Positions 1 through 7,270 of a stretch of 37,772 nt of DNA are shown in pieces. The stretch comes from Nocardia seriolae NBRC 15557 (GTDB lineage Bacteria > Actinomycetota > Actinomycetes > Mycobacteriales > Mycobacteriaceae), in NCBI RefSeq assembly GCF_007990715.1, contig NZ_BJWY01000075.1, forward strand, positions 1 through 37,772. The letters run 5' to 3'. Each line of letters starts with the position of its first letter. Position 1 is the first letter of the stretch. Both the position numbers and the translations under genes were made by a program. Under the pieces are notes generated by a model. The model was not told the DNA's origin, made no database searches, and worked only from the letters and a program-made list of their open reading frames with translations.

Positions 1-75
1 GCGCGTAAGTTAACGGCATTGGCATCGAAGATGCTTCGATGTGACCGGGCCCTCACTCTCTAATTTCGCAGATAT

Positions 76-86
76 GAATGACATTC
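76..86. promoter_or_regulatory. Small dyad upstream of ald
   Basis: GAATG-A-CATTC is a perfect 5-bp dyad about 110 nt upstream of the ald start. It lies in an AT-richer leader that also holds a CAATATT stretch near 133-139. Lrp/AsnC regulators commonly control ald genes, and one is encoded about 1.4 kb downstream, so this could be an operator. Nothing beyond symmetry and position supports that. Confidence 0.25.
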
Positions 87-196
87 TCGCCACTCAAAGA
101 ATCATCTTCAGTTGTCTAGCGGTTATCTCGCACAATATTCATACTCACTCCCAGGTGGCAACCCGCCGACCAGTCGAGAGAACCCAGGAGTGTGGC

Positions 197-1303
197 ATGA
201 AGATCGGCATCCCCCGCGAGGTCAAGAACCACGAGTACCGGGTGGCCTGCACCCCCGCCGGCGTGCACGAATTCGTGGCCCGCGGCCACGAGGTGTTCGT
301 CGAGTCCGGCGCGGGCATCGGTTCCACCTTCGAGGACGACGCCTACCGCTTCGCCGGTGCGCAGGTGCTCGACAGCGCCGACGCGGTCTGGGCCACCGCC
401 GATCTGCTGCTCAAGGTGAAAGAGCCCATCGCCGAGGAATATTCGCGCCTGCGCCGCGATCAGGTGCTGTTCACCTACCTGCACCTGGCCGCCTCCAAGG
501 AGTGCACCGACGCCCTGCTGTCCGCGGGCATCACCTCCATCGCCTACGAAACCGTCACCGCCGCAGACGGATCCCTGCCGCTACTGGCCCCCATGAGCGA
601 GGTCGCGGGCCGCCTGGCCCCGCAGGCGGGCGCCTACCACCTGATGCGCAGCGGCGGCGGCCGCGGCGTGCTCATGGGCGGCGTCCCGGGTGTGCGCCCG
701 GCCAAGGTGGTGGTGATCGGCGCGGGCGTCTCCGGCCGCAATGCCATCGCCGTCGCGCACGGCATGCACGCGGAGGTCACCGTGCTGGACCTGAACATCG
801 CGCGCCTGCGCGAGATCGACGACCTCTACCACGGTCAGGTTCGCACCGTCATGTCCAACCGCCTCGAGGTCGAGAACCTGGTCCGCGAGGCCGACCTGAT
901 GGTCGGCGCGGTCCTGGTCCCCGGCGCCAAGGCCCCCACCCTGGTCTCCAATGAGCTTGTCGCCCAGATGAAGCCGGGCTCGGTCCTGGTCGACATCGCC
1001 ATCGACCAGGGCGGCTGCTTCGCCGACTCGCACCCCACCACCCACGCCGACCCCACCTACCGGGTCCACGACTCCATCTTCTACTGCGTCGCCAACATGC
1101 CCGGCGCGGTCCCCCACACCTCCACCGTCGCCCTCACCAACGCCACCCTCCCTTACGCCCTGGCCCTGGCCGACAAGGGCTGGCAGGCCGCCGTCGCCGC
1201 CGACCCGGGCCTGGCCGCGGGCCTGAGCACCCACAACGGCGAACTCCTCTCGGAATCGGTTGCGGCAGCCCACGGTTACGCCGCCCACACCCTGGTCGCG
1301 TAA
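197..1303 (+). CDS. ald: Alanine dehydrogenase
   Basis: NAD-dependent L-alanine dehydrogenase: reversible oxidative deamination of alanine to pyruvate and ammonium, in the cytosol. The 368-residue product is the usual length for the family. It begins MKIGIPREVKNHEYRV and keeps Lys75 (in LKVKEP) and His96 (in YLHLA), which match substrate and catalytic residues of the mycobacterial enzyme. The nucleotide-binding GAGVSG loop lies near residue 177 and a DIAIDQGG segment near 270 holds the conserved Asp. I chose ATG 197 because AGGAG sits 7 nt upstream and the family starts there; the frame stays open upstream to about 41 but that part resembles nothing. It is convergent with the PIG-L gene. An Lrp/AsnC regulator nearby could control it. 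Confidence 0.95.
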   Translation: MKIGIPREVKNHEYRVACTPAGVHEFVARGHEVFVESGAGIGSTFEDDAYRFAGAQVLDSADAVWATADLLLKVKEPIAEEYSRLRRDQVLFTYLHLAASKECTDALLSAGITSIAYETVTAADGSLPLLAPMSEVAGRLAPQAGAYHLMRSGGGRGVLMGGVPGVRPAKVVVIGAGVSGRNAIAVAHGMHAEVTVLDLNIARLREIDDLYHGQVRTVMSNRLEVENLVREADLMVGAVLVPGAKAPTLVSNELVAQMKPGSVLVDIAIDQGGCFADSHPTTHADPTYRVHDSIFYCVANMPGAVPHTSTVALTNATLPYALALADKGWQAAVAADPGLAAGLSTHNGELLSESVAAAHGYAAHTLVA

Positions 1304-1324
1304 AGGGCGCCCGCCACCACCGCC

Positions 1325-1343
1325 CGGTCGTCGTTGTCGACCG
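1325..1343. terminator. Hairpin between ald and the PIG-L gene
   Basis: CGGTCG and CGACCG form a perfect 6-bp stem with a 7-nt loop in the 54-nt gap between the convergent ald and PIG-L genes. There is no T-tract. It could act as a bidirectional terminator, but the stem is short. Confidence 0.4.
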
Positions 1344-1357
1344 CGGCCCGCTGGGTA

Positions 1358-2155
1358 TCAGTGGGCCGCGGCGGCCGGGCGGGCGAAGATGTCATCGAGC
1401 GGGCCGGAAGGTCCGGATCGCAGACCTTCCTCGGCAAACCATTCCCAGCGGAACAGCCGCGCCTGAATCGGTGCGGGAATCCGACGCACGGCGCGGGCGA
1501 TCCTGCCGAAACGACTCCGGCCTTCGAGGATGGATCGGTGCTCGGCCAGCGCCCGCATGCGTTGTGCCGCGAACGCTCCGACGTCGATGCGGTGCGTGAT
1601 GTCCGCTCGCGCGGTGTAACCGTCGCGGATTGCGGTGGCGTCGTAGCCGAGCCAGCGGGCCGGAGCGGTCGGCCCGAGGAATATCTCCCGAGGCATCGTC
1701 GCGTTCAGAACTCGTGTGCCGCCGGCCGCTTGCGCCGCCCGGGCGCCGACTTCATGAACACGGACGTGATCGCGGTGCCCGTATCCGCCGTTGCGGTCAT
1801 AGCTCAGCAGTACGTCTGCGCGTTCCTCCACGAGGATCGACGCCAAGCGCTCGGCGGCCTCGCCGATATCCGCCCGGGCGAACATCGTTCGTCCCGGCGG
1901 GTCCGGATACAGGATGGGACCGTGTCCGCTGTCGGCATAGCCGAGGTGCTCGACCCTGGCCACGCCGAGAACGTCGGCGCTGGCCCGCAATTCCCGCAGC
2001 CGCGGTGCGACGTCCCCATCGAACTGCTCCATGTGCCCGTCGCAAGCGACGACGATGACCGTGCGGTGGTCCGCGTGGGCCAGTTTTGCGAGAGTGCCGC
2101 CGGTCAGGGTGATCTCGTCGTCGGGGTGGGCATGCAGAGCCACGACTGTCGCCAT
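1358..2155 (-). CDS. PIG-L family deacetylase
   Basis: Member of the PIG-L/LmbE zinc deacetylase family, which removes acetyl groups from N-acetylglucosamine-type substrates; relatives include MshB (mycothiol synthesis) and Mca. The 265-residue product carries the signature AHPDDE at residues 9-14, where the His and second Asp bind zinc, and the second metal motif RDHVRVH near residue 130. No signal peptide is visible, so it is probably cytosolic. The substrate cannot be told from sequence. A dedicated MshB would usually have a better match outside the motifs, so I leave the gene unnamed. It lies convergent to ald and 54 nt downstream of the Lrp/AsnC gene on the same strand, and so may share its transcript. 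Confidence 0.85.
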   Translation of the reverse strand: MATVVALHAHPDDEITLTGGTLAKLAHADHRTVIVVACDGHMEQFDGDVAPRLRELRASADVLGVARVEHLGYADSGHGPILYPDPPGRTMFARADIGEAAERLASILVEERADVLLSYDRNGGYGHRDHVRVHEVGARAAQAAGGTRVLNATMPREIFLGPTAPARWLGYDATAIRDGYTARADITHRIDVGAFAAQRMRALAEHRSILEGRSRFGRIARAVRRIPAPIQARLFRWEWFAEEGLRSGPSGPLDDIFARPAAAAH

Positions 2156-2209
2156 GTCGCCAGTATCTCGGCCGGGGTGACAGCCGGTCTGATCGGATGG
2201 CGGATTCCC

Positions 2210-2719
2210 TCAGGACGCGGGATGGTGTCCCGGCCGCACGTGCTCGAAGATCAGGATGGTCTCGGTCGAGGACACGGCCGGGTGCGCGCTGAGGTGATCG
2301 AGGACGAACGAGCGCAACTCGCCGGAGTCGGCGGTGGCGACATGGATCAGGTAATCATCCGCTCCGGCAATGAAATACACGTTCTCGACCTCCGGCAACG
2401 CGGCCATCTGATCACCGAACTGGGCCAGATGACTGCGCGCGGCCGGATGCACGCGCACCGCGATCATGGCCTGCAGATCACGGCCCAGCGCCGCCGGATC
2501 GATATCGGCGTGGAAGCCACGGATGACCCCGCGTTCCACCAGCGCTCGCACCCGGCCCAGGCAGGTCGAGGGCGCGATGCCCGCCGCCGCGGCCAGGGCA
2601 TTGTTGGTCATGCGCCCGTCCCTGGCCAGCTCGTCGAGCAGGAGCCGGTCGATGGCATCGAGGGGCACCGGCCGCGCCGCCGCACCCGAGCCGCTCGATC
2701 CCGAAGAAACCTTCTTCAT
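2210..2719 (-). CDS. Lrp/AsnC family transcriptional regulator
   Basis: Feast/famine regulator of 169 residues. After a Ser/Gly-rich leader of about 20 residues, an AsnC-type winged helix-turn-helix runs from about 22 to 70 (LDAIDRLLLDELARDGR, then GIAPSTCLGRVRALVERG as recognition region). A RAM ligand-binding domain fills about 85-160, with AALPEVENVYFIAGADDYLIHV matching the effector-binding core. Such proteins form octamers and sense amino acids. With ald only 1.4 kb away, control of alanine catabolism is plausible, as with AldR in mycobacteria, but here the gene is not directly divergent from ald. ATG 2719 has a weak ribosome-binding site (AAGGAA far upstream), so a shorter start is possible. 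Confidence 0.88.
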   Translation of the reverse strand: MKKVSSGSSGSGAAARPVPLDAIDRLLLDELARDGRMTNNALAAAAGIAPSTCLGRVRALVERGVIRGFHADIDPAALGRDLQAMIAVRVHPAARSHLAQFGDQMAALPEVENVYFIAGADDYLIHVATADSGELRSFVLDHLSAHPAVSSTETILIFEHVRPGHHPAS

Positions 2720-3233
2720 GACCGAACTGTACAGAATTTCCTTCGCCGGTCACCCGGAAATCAGCCGAACCTTCACCGATCCTCGCCGACCGCCCAGATG
2801 TTCCAGCTGATCCTCCCCCGCTCCCGCCGCGCACCCCGCTCCAGCTGCGGCACCTGCCGGGAAAAGTACCGCTTGGCCTCGCAATCCTCACCGCATTCGG
2901 CATGTTCGGCCGGGCTCGTTGTGCCACATCGAGATTCAACACCGGGTAGTCCGGCACATCGTGCGAAACAGGTCGTTTCACTGGTCAGCTCCTTCTGCGT
3001 GGACGGCGGAAACCGGACAATTCCGGTGCATATGCATGATCAGATGCGCGTATTCGATTGCCATCACAGGCAATTCGCTATCGTCGATGTTGAGTGGGTT
3101 GGACACGAACCTCAGATGTACTCCGGTGCCAAAGGATTTGGGACTCCCGAGAGGGGTTGGACGCGCATGAAGTACCGAACTTCCATCACGGGTCGTTCCA
3201 AATTTCAGTGCCTTCGATAGAAAGGCTACGAAA
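2720..3233. other. 514-nt intergenic region before the XRE gene
   Basis: No convincing gene. Short open frames on both strands lack ribosome-binding sites, family motifs and GC-rich third positions. Base composition is lower in GC than the neighbours. It holds the Lrp/AsnC upstream region, the ACCGGA/TCCGGT dyad and TGCATATGCA palindrome at 3012-3036, and the XRE promoter and leader, with GAAAGG before ATG 3234. Confidence 0.6.
3012..3036. promoter_or_regulatory. Dyad and palindrome upstream of XRE gene
   Basis: ACCGGA-CAAT-TCCGGT is a perfect 6-bp dyad. It is followed at once by the perfect 10-bp palindrome TGCATATGCA (3027-3036). The pair lies about 200 nt upstream of the XRE regulator start, in lower-GC DNA without a gene, and may be an operator. 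Confidence 0.35.
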
Positions 3234-4109
3234 ATGTCCGGCTCAACCCTCGCCGCCCGGGCCCTCGGTCGGCTCTTGGCCGATTACCGGAAACGCGCAC
3301 AGATGTCGCGTTCAGCAGCCGCCCGATACCTGGGCACCTCGATACAAACGATGAGCCGCCTCGAGGATGGGCTCAAGGCCAAGGTGACGCATTTCTGGAT
3401 CAACGGCCTCGCCGACATCTACAACTGCAGCGACGAAGAGCGGCTACTGCTGCTCAACCTGGTAACGGAGATGAGTTCGGCGCACAAGAACTGGTGGCGG
3501 GCGTACGAGGACGAGATGAAACCTCGCTTCGACTATTACCTCGGATTGGAGGAAGCGGCGTCCCGAGTATCGTCCTGGCGCCTGGCGGACCTTCCCGGGT
3601 TGCTTCAAACTCCCGCCTATCGTCGCGCGATCGAATGGACCGAGCATCCCGAGATGCCCTCGGAACAAGTGGAACGGCGCGTCGAAATGGCTATGCGGCG
3701 AAAGAGCCGACTGGAGGATGATGGGTTCGAAGTCGACATCGTGGTATCGGAGGGCGCCATGCGGGCCCAGGTCGGCGGGCCCGCTGTATTGGCCGAGCAG
3801 CTCCGCTATCTTGCTGATGTGGGAGAGCGGCCCAATGTATCGATTCGGCATGTTCCGTTCGACGCTCCAACGCACCTCGGGTCACTGATCGAATCGTTTG
3901 TGCTGCTGGAGTTTCCGAAGCTTCCTGCGACCGGAATGGTCGAGTCGCCGGTGGTCTACATCGAGGGTTTCGTGGGCGACCTCTACCTGGAGCGAGAGAC
4001 CGAGGTCCAGCGATTTCGGAATGCGTTCGCTGAGATCAGCCGAGTAGCATTGGATCCGGACATCACCAGGCAGCGGATGTTGTCGAGAGCCAAGGAGTGT
4101 GGCGAATGA
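3234..4109 (+). CDS. XRE-family regulator with DUF5753 domain
   Basis: Cro/C1-type DNA-binding protein of 291 residues. Residues about 9-65 form the helix-turn-helix (ARALGRLLADYRKRAQMSRS, then YLGTSIQTMSRLEDG). Residues about 95-285 match the DUF5753/Scr1-type domain, recognisable by LPGLLQTPAYRRAI and a late LYLERETEVQRFRNAF stretch. Such proteins are numerous in Streptomyces and Nocardia and pair with a downstream DUF397 protein; WhiJ-like pairs affect development and antibiotic production. GAAAGG precedes ATG 3234. The stop overlaps the DUF397 start (ATGA), so the two are translationally coupled. The gene has lower GC at third positions than its neighbours, which fits lateral spread. Target genes are unknown. 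Confidence 0.9.
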   Translation: MSGSTLAARALGRLLADYRKRAQMSRSAAARYLGTSIQTMSRLEDGLKAKVTHFWINGLADIYNCSDEERLLLLNLVTEMSSAHKNWWRAYEDEMKPRFDYYLGLEEAASRVSSWRLADLPGLLQTPAYRRAIEWTEHPEMPSEQVERRVEMAMRRKSRLEDDGFEVDIVVSEGAMRAQVGGPAVLAEQLRYLADVGERPNVSIRHVPFDAPTHLGSLIESFVLLEFPKLPATGMVESPVVYIEGFVGDLYLERETEVQRFRNAFAEISRVALDPDITRQRMLSRAKECGE

Positions 4110-4315
4110 ACCTCGAACTGTCCGAGGCGGATTGGTTCAAATCCAGCTACAGCCATTCCGGCGGCGAGTGTTTGGAAGCCGCGCACCTCGGCGGCGGGAG
4201 GGTCGGAGTCCGCGATTCGAAGCTGGGGGCTTCGAGTCCGGTGCTTGTGTTCGCCCCGGCCGCTTGGGACCGCTTCACCGACGCTGCGCAAGCAGGGGTG
4301 TTCGACCTGGGCTGA
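4106..4315 (+). CDS. DUF397 domain protein
   Basis: Small acidic protein of 69 residues beginning MNLELSEADWFKSSYSHSGGEC, the typical DUF397 opening (W-KSSYS-x-GG-x-CVE). It continues through the VRDSK motif and ends near AAWDRFTDAAQAG. DUF397 proteins accompany XRE/DUF5753 regulators and are thought to bind and modulate them; an antitoxin-like role has been suggested for some pairs. ATG 4106 overlaps the upstream TGA by 4 nt, and AAGGAG at 4092-4097 gives ideal spacing; a GTG at 4097 is in frame but sits inside that ribosome-binding site. A hairpin terminator follows 17 nt after the stop. Confidence 0.9.
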   Translation: MNLELSEADWFKSSYSHSGGECLEAAHLGGGRVGVRDSKLGASSPVLVFAPAAWDRFTDAAQAGVFDLG

Positions 4316-4332
4316 TGGCCGGTACGACCACC

Positions 4333-4367
4333 AACGGGAGATCGAATGTGAGGCGCGGTCTCCCGTT
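4333..4367 (+). terminator. Intrinsic terminator after XRE-DUF397 pair
   Basis: AACGGGAGA (4333-4341) and TCTCCCGTT (4359-4367) form a perfect 9-bp stem with a 17-nt loop, followed by a T-rich CTTGT. It lies just after the DUF397 stop and would end that operon. Confidence 0.65.
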
Positions 4368-4549
4368 CTTGTAGGCTCGTTGCGTGGGTACCTACTGGCA
4401 CGCTGTAACACCGCCGCCCGTCGCCTGATCGGGCGCACCGGCTGACCTCTGCTCTGCTCCCCGGCTGACCTTTTGCGGCAGTCCGGGTTTCGGCGTGCGC
4501 CCGTTTCGAATCCTTCACTCACTGGAATTCGACGACGGAGTTCACGATC

Positions 4550-5476
4550 GTGTCCAATCGCACGTCCACTCTCACCCTCGCGCGGCCGAATGCCGATGTC
4601 CGGCAGGGTAGTACGCCGATTCTTGCCGCCTCGGTGCTGTGGGGCAGCACCGGGACCGTTTCTTCGCTGGCTCCCGCCGGAACCCCCGCCGCGGCAGTAG
4701 GTTCGGCCGGGCTGGTCTTCGGCGGGCTGCTGCTGTACATCGCCGGTCGCGGTAATCGGCTGCGCTTCACCATGTCCGAACGATGGCTCCTGCTGCTCGG
4801 CGCGGTGGCCGTGGCCGGGTATCCGGTCACCTTCTATCCGGCGGTGGCCCGCACCGGTGTCGCGGTGGCCACCGTTGTCGCCCTGGGTAGCGCCCCGGTT
4901 TTCGCGGGTCTACTGGCCTGGCTGACCGGGCGCGGCAGACCGACAGCGCGCTGGTGCCTGGCCACGCTGCTGGCCGTAATCGGTTGTGCCGTACTGGTTG
5001 TCGGCCCGGAGCTCGGAGCGTCGGCCGGTGCGATCGACCTGGTCGGTGTCGGGCTGGCCGCCTGCGGCGGCCTCGCCTATGCGGTCTACGCCCTGATCGG
5101 CGGCACCCTCATCCGCCGGGGTCACACCTCGAACGCCGTCATGGGAGCCATGTTCGGCGGGGCCGCCATCCTGGTGCTCCCGGTCGTTCCGGCCTGCGGT
5201 CCGGCCTGGTTGACCACGCCGCGCGGATTGGCGGTCGCCCTGCATCTGGCGGTCTTCACCACCTTCGTCGCGTATCGCCTGTACGGATACGGTCTGCGGC
5301 GCACCACGATCGAAACGGCTACCGCGCTGACTCTGGCCGAACCGGCCATCGCCGCGCTGCTGGGCGTCGCAGTCGTCGGCGAGCGATTGCCCCTGCTGTC
5401 CTGGTCGGGCATGGCAGTCCTCGCCCTCGGCTTGGTCCTGCTGACCGTGCGCACCGGTAACCGTGACGTGAAGTAG
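4550..5476 (+). CDS. EamA/DMT family transporter
   Basis: Drug/metabolite-transporter superfamily protein of 308 residues with about ten hydrophobic segments arranged as two EamA repeats (about 25-155 and 168-300). The first repeat opens with ILAASVLWGSTGTVSS, the usual W-G-x-x DMT entry. The second repeat closes with LAEPAIAALLGVAVVGERL, the hallmark end of EamA proteins. Family members export amino acids, nucleotide metabolites or drugs through the inner membrane; the substrate cannot be read from sequence. I took GTG 4550, which has GGAG about 9 nt upstream. It could share a transcript with the HAD gene 65 nt downstream, but that gene appears to have its own promoter. Confidence 0.88.
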   Translation: MSNRTSTLTLARPNADVRQGSTPILAASVLWGSTGTVSSLAPAGTPAAAVGSAGLVFGGLLLYIAGRGNRLRFTMSERWLLLLGAVAVAGYPVTFYPAVARTGVAVATVVALGSAPVFAGLLAWLTGRGRPTARWCLATLLAVIGCAVLVVGPELGASAGAIDLVGVGLAACGGLAYAVYALIGGTLIRRGHTSNAVMGAMFGGAAILVLPVVPACGPAWLTTPRGLAVALHLAVFTTFVAYRLYGYGLRRTTIETATALTLAEPAIAALLGVAVVGERLPLLSWSGMAVLALGLVLLTVRTGNRDVK

Positions 5477-5505
5477 GTTCCCGACGCGCCGGGATCCAGC
5501 GCACA

Positions 5506-5541
5506 TTGCGCCGCGGCGGGAAATGTGGTTATAACCAGTAC
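5506..5541 (+). promoter_or_regulatory. Leaderless promoter with operator-like palindrome
   Basis: A -35-like TTGCGC (5506-5511), an 18-nt spacer and a -10-like TATAAC (5530-5535) end 6 nt before ATG 5542. That is the spacing of actinobacterial leaderless transcripts and explains the missing ribosome-binding site. The -10 lies inside a perfect 12-bp palindrome, TGGTTATAACCA (5526-5537), which could be a repressor operator. Confidence 0.5.
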
Positions 5542-6204
5542 ATGACGGTTGACGCTACGCTCCCCGCCCGCGGCCTCCTGCTCGACATGGACAGCACCCT
5601 CGTGAACTCCGAATCCGTCGTGGAATTCCTCTGGAAGGGCTGGGCCGACGAGCACGGTTTCGCCCTCGAGGACGTACTGGCCGTGTCCCACGGCCGCCAA
5701 GGCTGGGCGACCATGGCCGAACTCCTCCCCGAGCGTCCCGAAGCCCTCAACCATGCCGACAACGCCCGCATGCTGGTCCAGGAAACCCAGATCATGGACG
5801 GCATCTCACCGATCCCGGGCGCACCCGAATTCATGGCCGCCATCGCCGAACTCCCCCACGCCCTGGTGACCTCCGCCAACACCCTCCTCACCGAAAGGCG
5901 CATGGCCGCAGCCGGACTCCCCCTGCCCGCAATCCGCGTCACCGCCGAATCCGTGACCCTCAGCAAGCCCGACCCGGAAGGCTTCCTGAAAGGCGCCGCC
6001 GAACTCGGCCTCTCCCCCGACGACTGCCTGGTCTTCGAAGACTCCGAAGCCGGCATAGCCGCAGCCAAATCCGCAGGCATGCGCGTCATCGGCGTCGGCC
6101 CCCGCGCCGCCGCCTTCACCCCCACCGCCCACGTCCGAGACCTGACCCAGATCCGCGTCGCGCCCGCCCCCGGCAAACTCATCACCGTCCACGTCCTACC
6201 CTGA
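5542..6204 (+). CDS. HAD-family sugar-phosphatase-like hydrolase
   Basis: Haloacid-dehalogenase superfamily phosphatase of 220 residues, likely acting on a small phosphorylated metabolite such as a sugar phosphate. Motif I is DMDST at residues 15-19 (nucleophile Asp15, acid/base Asp17). The helical cap follows with a conserved SHGRQGW. Motif II is VTSAN, motif III the Lys in SKPDPEGF, and motif IV VFEDSEAG with the metal-binding acids. The layout resembles 2-deoxyglucose-6-phosphatase and glycerol/mannitol phosphatases. A TTG at 5506 is in frame, but it coincides with the -35-like element, and ATG 5542 gives the family's N-terminus. No signal peptide; cytosolic. Confidence 0.88.
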   Translation: MTVDATLPARGLLLDMDSTLVNSESVVEFLWKGWADEHGFALEDVLAVSHGRQGWATMAELLPERPEALNHADNARMLVQETQIMDGISPIPGAPEFMAAIAELPHALVTSANTLLTERRMAAAGLPLPAIRVTAESVTLSKPDPEGFLKGAAELGLSPDDCLVFEDSEAGIAAAKSAGMRVIGVGPRAAAFTPTAHVRDLTQIRVAPAPGKLITVHVLP

Positions 6205-6313
6205 GCCGCAACCGCTTTCACCACACAATCTCCACATCTCCCCCGGAACTTCCGCACCCGCAACGAATAGTGTCGTCCCCGGTGCCGAAGAAGTCGGCCC
6301 GCGGGGAGGCATC

Positions 6314-6787
6314 ATGACCGAAGCCGAGACACCGGCGCCGGATTCACGGGGCGTGTGGCAGGCGACGCGAGAATGGCGGCACCGGCTCGCGATCCTGCTG
6401 GCCATTCCCGGAGCCTTGGCGTGGGGCGGTGAGGCGGTCGTCGAACTGGGCACTTCGATCGAACCGAAATTCCAGGACCTGCGGTACCTCGGTTCGATGA
6501 CCGCGGCCGAGGTGCTCACTGTCGCTTGGATGTCCTTCGCCCTGGTCGCGATTCTCCTGGCCCTGGTCGCGATTCTGCTGGCCTTTCAACTGCGCCTCGG
6601 CCGGATCCTGCTCATCGTGGCCTGCGTCCTGGTCCTGCTGGGGCAAGCCGTTTCGATCACGCTGGCACTGATACCGATCGACGCCTTCTACTACGAGCCC
6701 CCACCGAGCATCGCATTCTCGCTGCCGCTGACGGTTTTTCCACTGGTGACGATCGTGCTGCTGCTCGGACGGCAGGAAGAGTGCTGA
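6314..6787 (+). CDS. Four-helix membrane protein, first of a tandem pair
   Basis: Unknown 157-residue integral membrane protein with about four hydrophobic segments (about 26-45, 63-92, 95-118, 132-150). GGGGAGG precedes ATG 6314 at good spacing. It is a paralogue of the next gene: ATREWRHRLAI matches ATRELRRWIAI, the segment around GGEAVVELGTSIEP matches AGESLFAVAATLDP, and both end with a P-L-T/I-I-LLLG-x-Q-E motif. The third segment contains LVAILLA twice, encoded by a 21-bp tandem repeat at 6542-6583. I recognise no named family; function unknown. Its stop lies inside the start of the second copy, so the two are coupled. Confidence 0.75.
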   Translation: MTEAETPAPDSRGVWQATREWRHRLAILLAIPGALAWGGEAVVELGTSIEPKFQDLRYLGSMTAAEVLTVAWMSFALVAILLALVAILLAFQLRLGRILLIVACVLVLLGQAVSITLALIPIDAFYYEPPPSIAFSLPLTVFPLVTIVLLLGRQEEC

Positions 6788-7218
6788 GCGCGACGCGGGA
6801 ATTGCGGCGTTGGATCGCGATCGTTCTGACAACGGCAGGAATGCTGTTCTGGGCCGGTGAGTCCCTGTTCGCGGTAGCCGCCACTCTCGATCCCGAGAAC
6901 AGGACACCGGACAGCATCGCCGCGATGGTCCCGGATCACGTGCTCGACCGGGACGCGATCGCCTTCGGGGTGGTGTCGGTCCTGCTGCTGGTCGCCACCA
7001 TATTCTTCCTGTGCCGCTTGCGATTCGCCCGCCTGCTGCTGATCGGGGCCGCGGCGCTGGCGGTGGTCGGTCAGCTCGAGGTGACAAGGCGCGGGCTGAT
7101 TCCGATCTTCTACTTCTTCCACCACCCGCCGCGATCGAACGTGGTCTCGGACTGGCCGCTGCTGCTCTTCCCGCTGATCACGATCGCGCTGCTGCTGGGA
7201 AGCCAGCGCGAGTATTGA
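6781..7218 (+). CDS. Four-helix membrane protein, second of a tandem pair
   Basis: Paralogue of the preceding gene, 145 residues from GTG 6781, again with four hydrophobic segments and the same closing motif (LLLFPLITIALLLGSQREY). The start GTG overlaps the upstream TGA (GTGCTGA), which indicates translational coupling and perhaps a hetero-oligomer. The frame stays open further upstream, but there it lies inside the first copy and reads as arginine/proline-rich shadow sequence. No cofactor or catalytic motif is visible. Function unknown. Confidence 0.72.
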   Translation: MLSATRELRRWIAIVLTTAGMLFWAGESLFAVAATLDPENRTPDSIAAMVPDHVLDRDAIAFGVVSVLLLVATIFFLCRLRFARLLLIGAAALAVVGQLEVTRRGLIPIFYFFHHPPRSNVVSDWPLLLFPLITIALLLGSQREY

Positions 7219-7225
7219 GAGGTCC

Positions 7226-7258
7226 CCGGGCGGCGTGTGGCGTCGGGACGCCGCCCGG
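7226..7258. terminator. Bidirectional hairpin terminator
   Basis: CCGGGCGGCGT (7226-7236) and ACGCCGCCCGG (7248-7258) form a perfect 11-bp stem with an 11-nt loop. It fills the 52-nt gap between the convergent membrane-protein pair and the permease gene. No T-tract, as is common in actinobacteria. Confidence 0.7.
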
Positions 7259-7270
7259 AGTCGGTGGGGC

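Noticed and set aside
6542..6583. 21-bp tandem repeat in the first four-helix membrane gene
   Set aside because: It encodes LVAILLA twice, but the paralogue has the same segment length, so it is not a recent expansion relative to it. Noted only in the gene entry.
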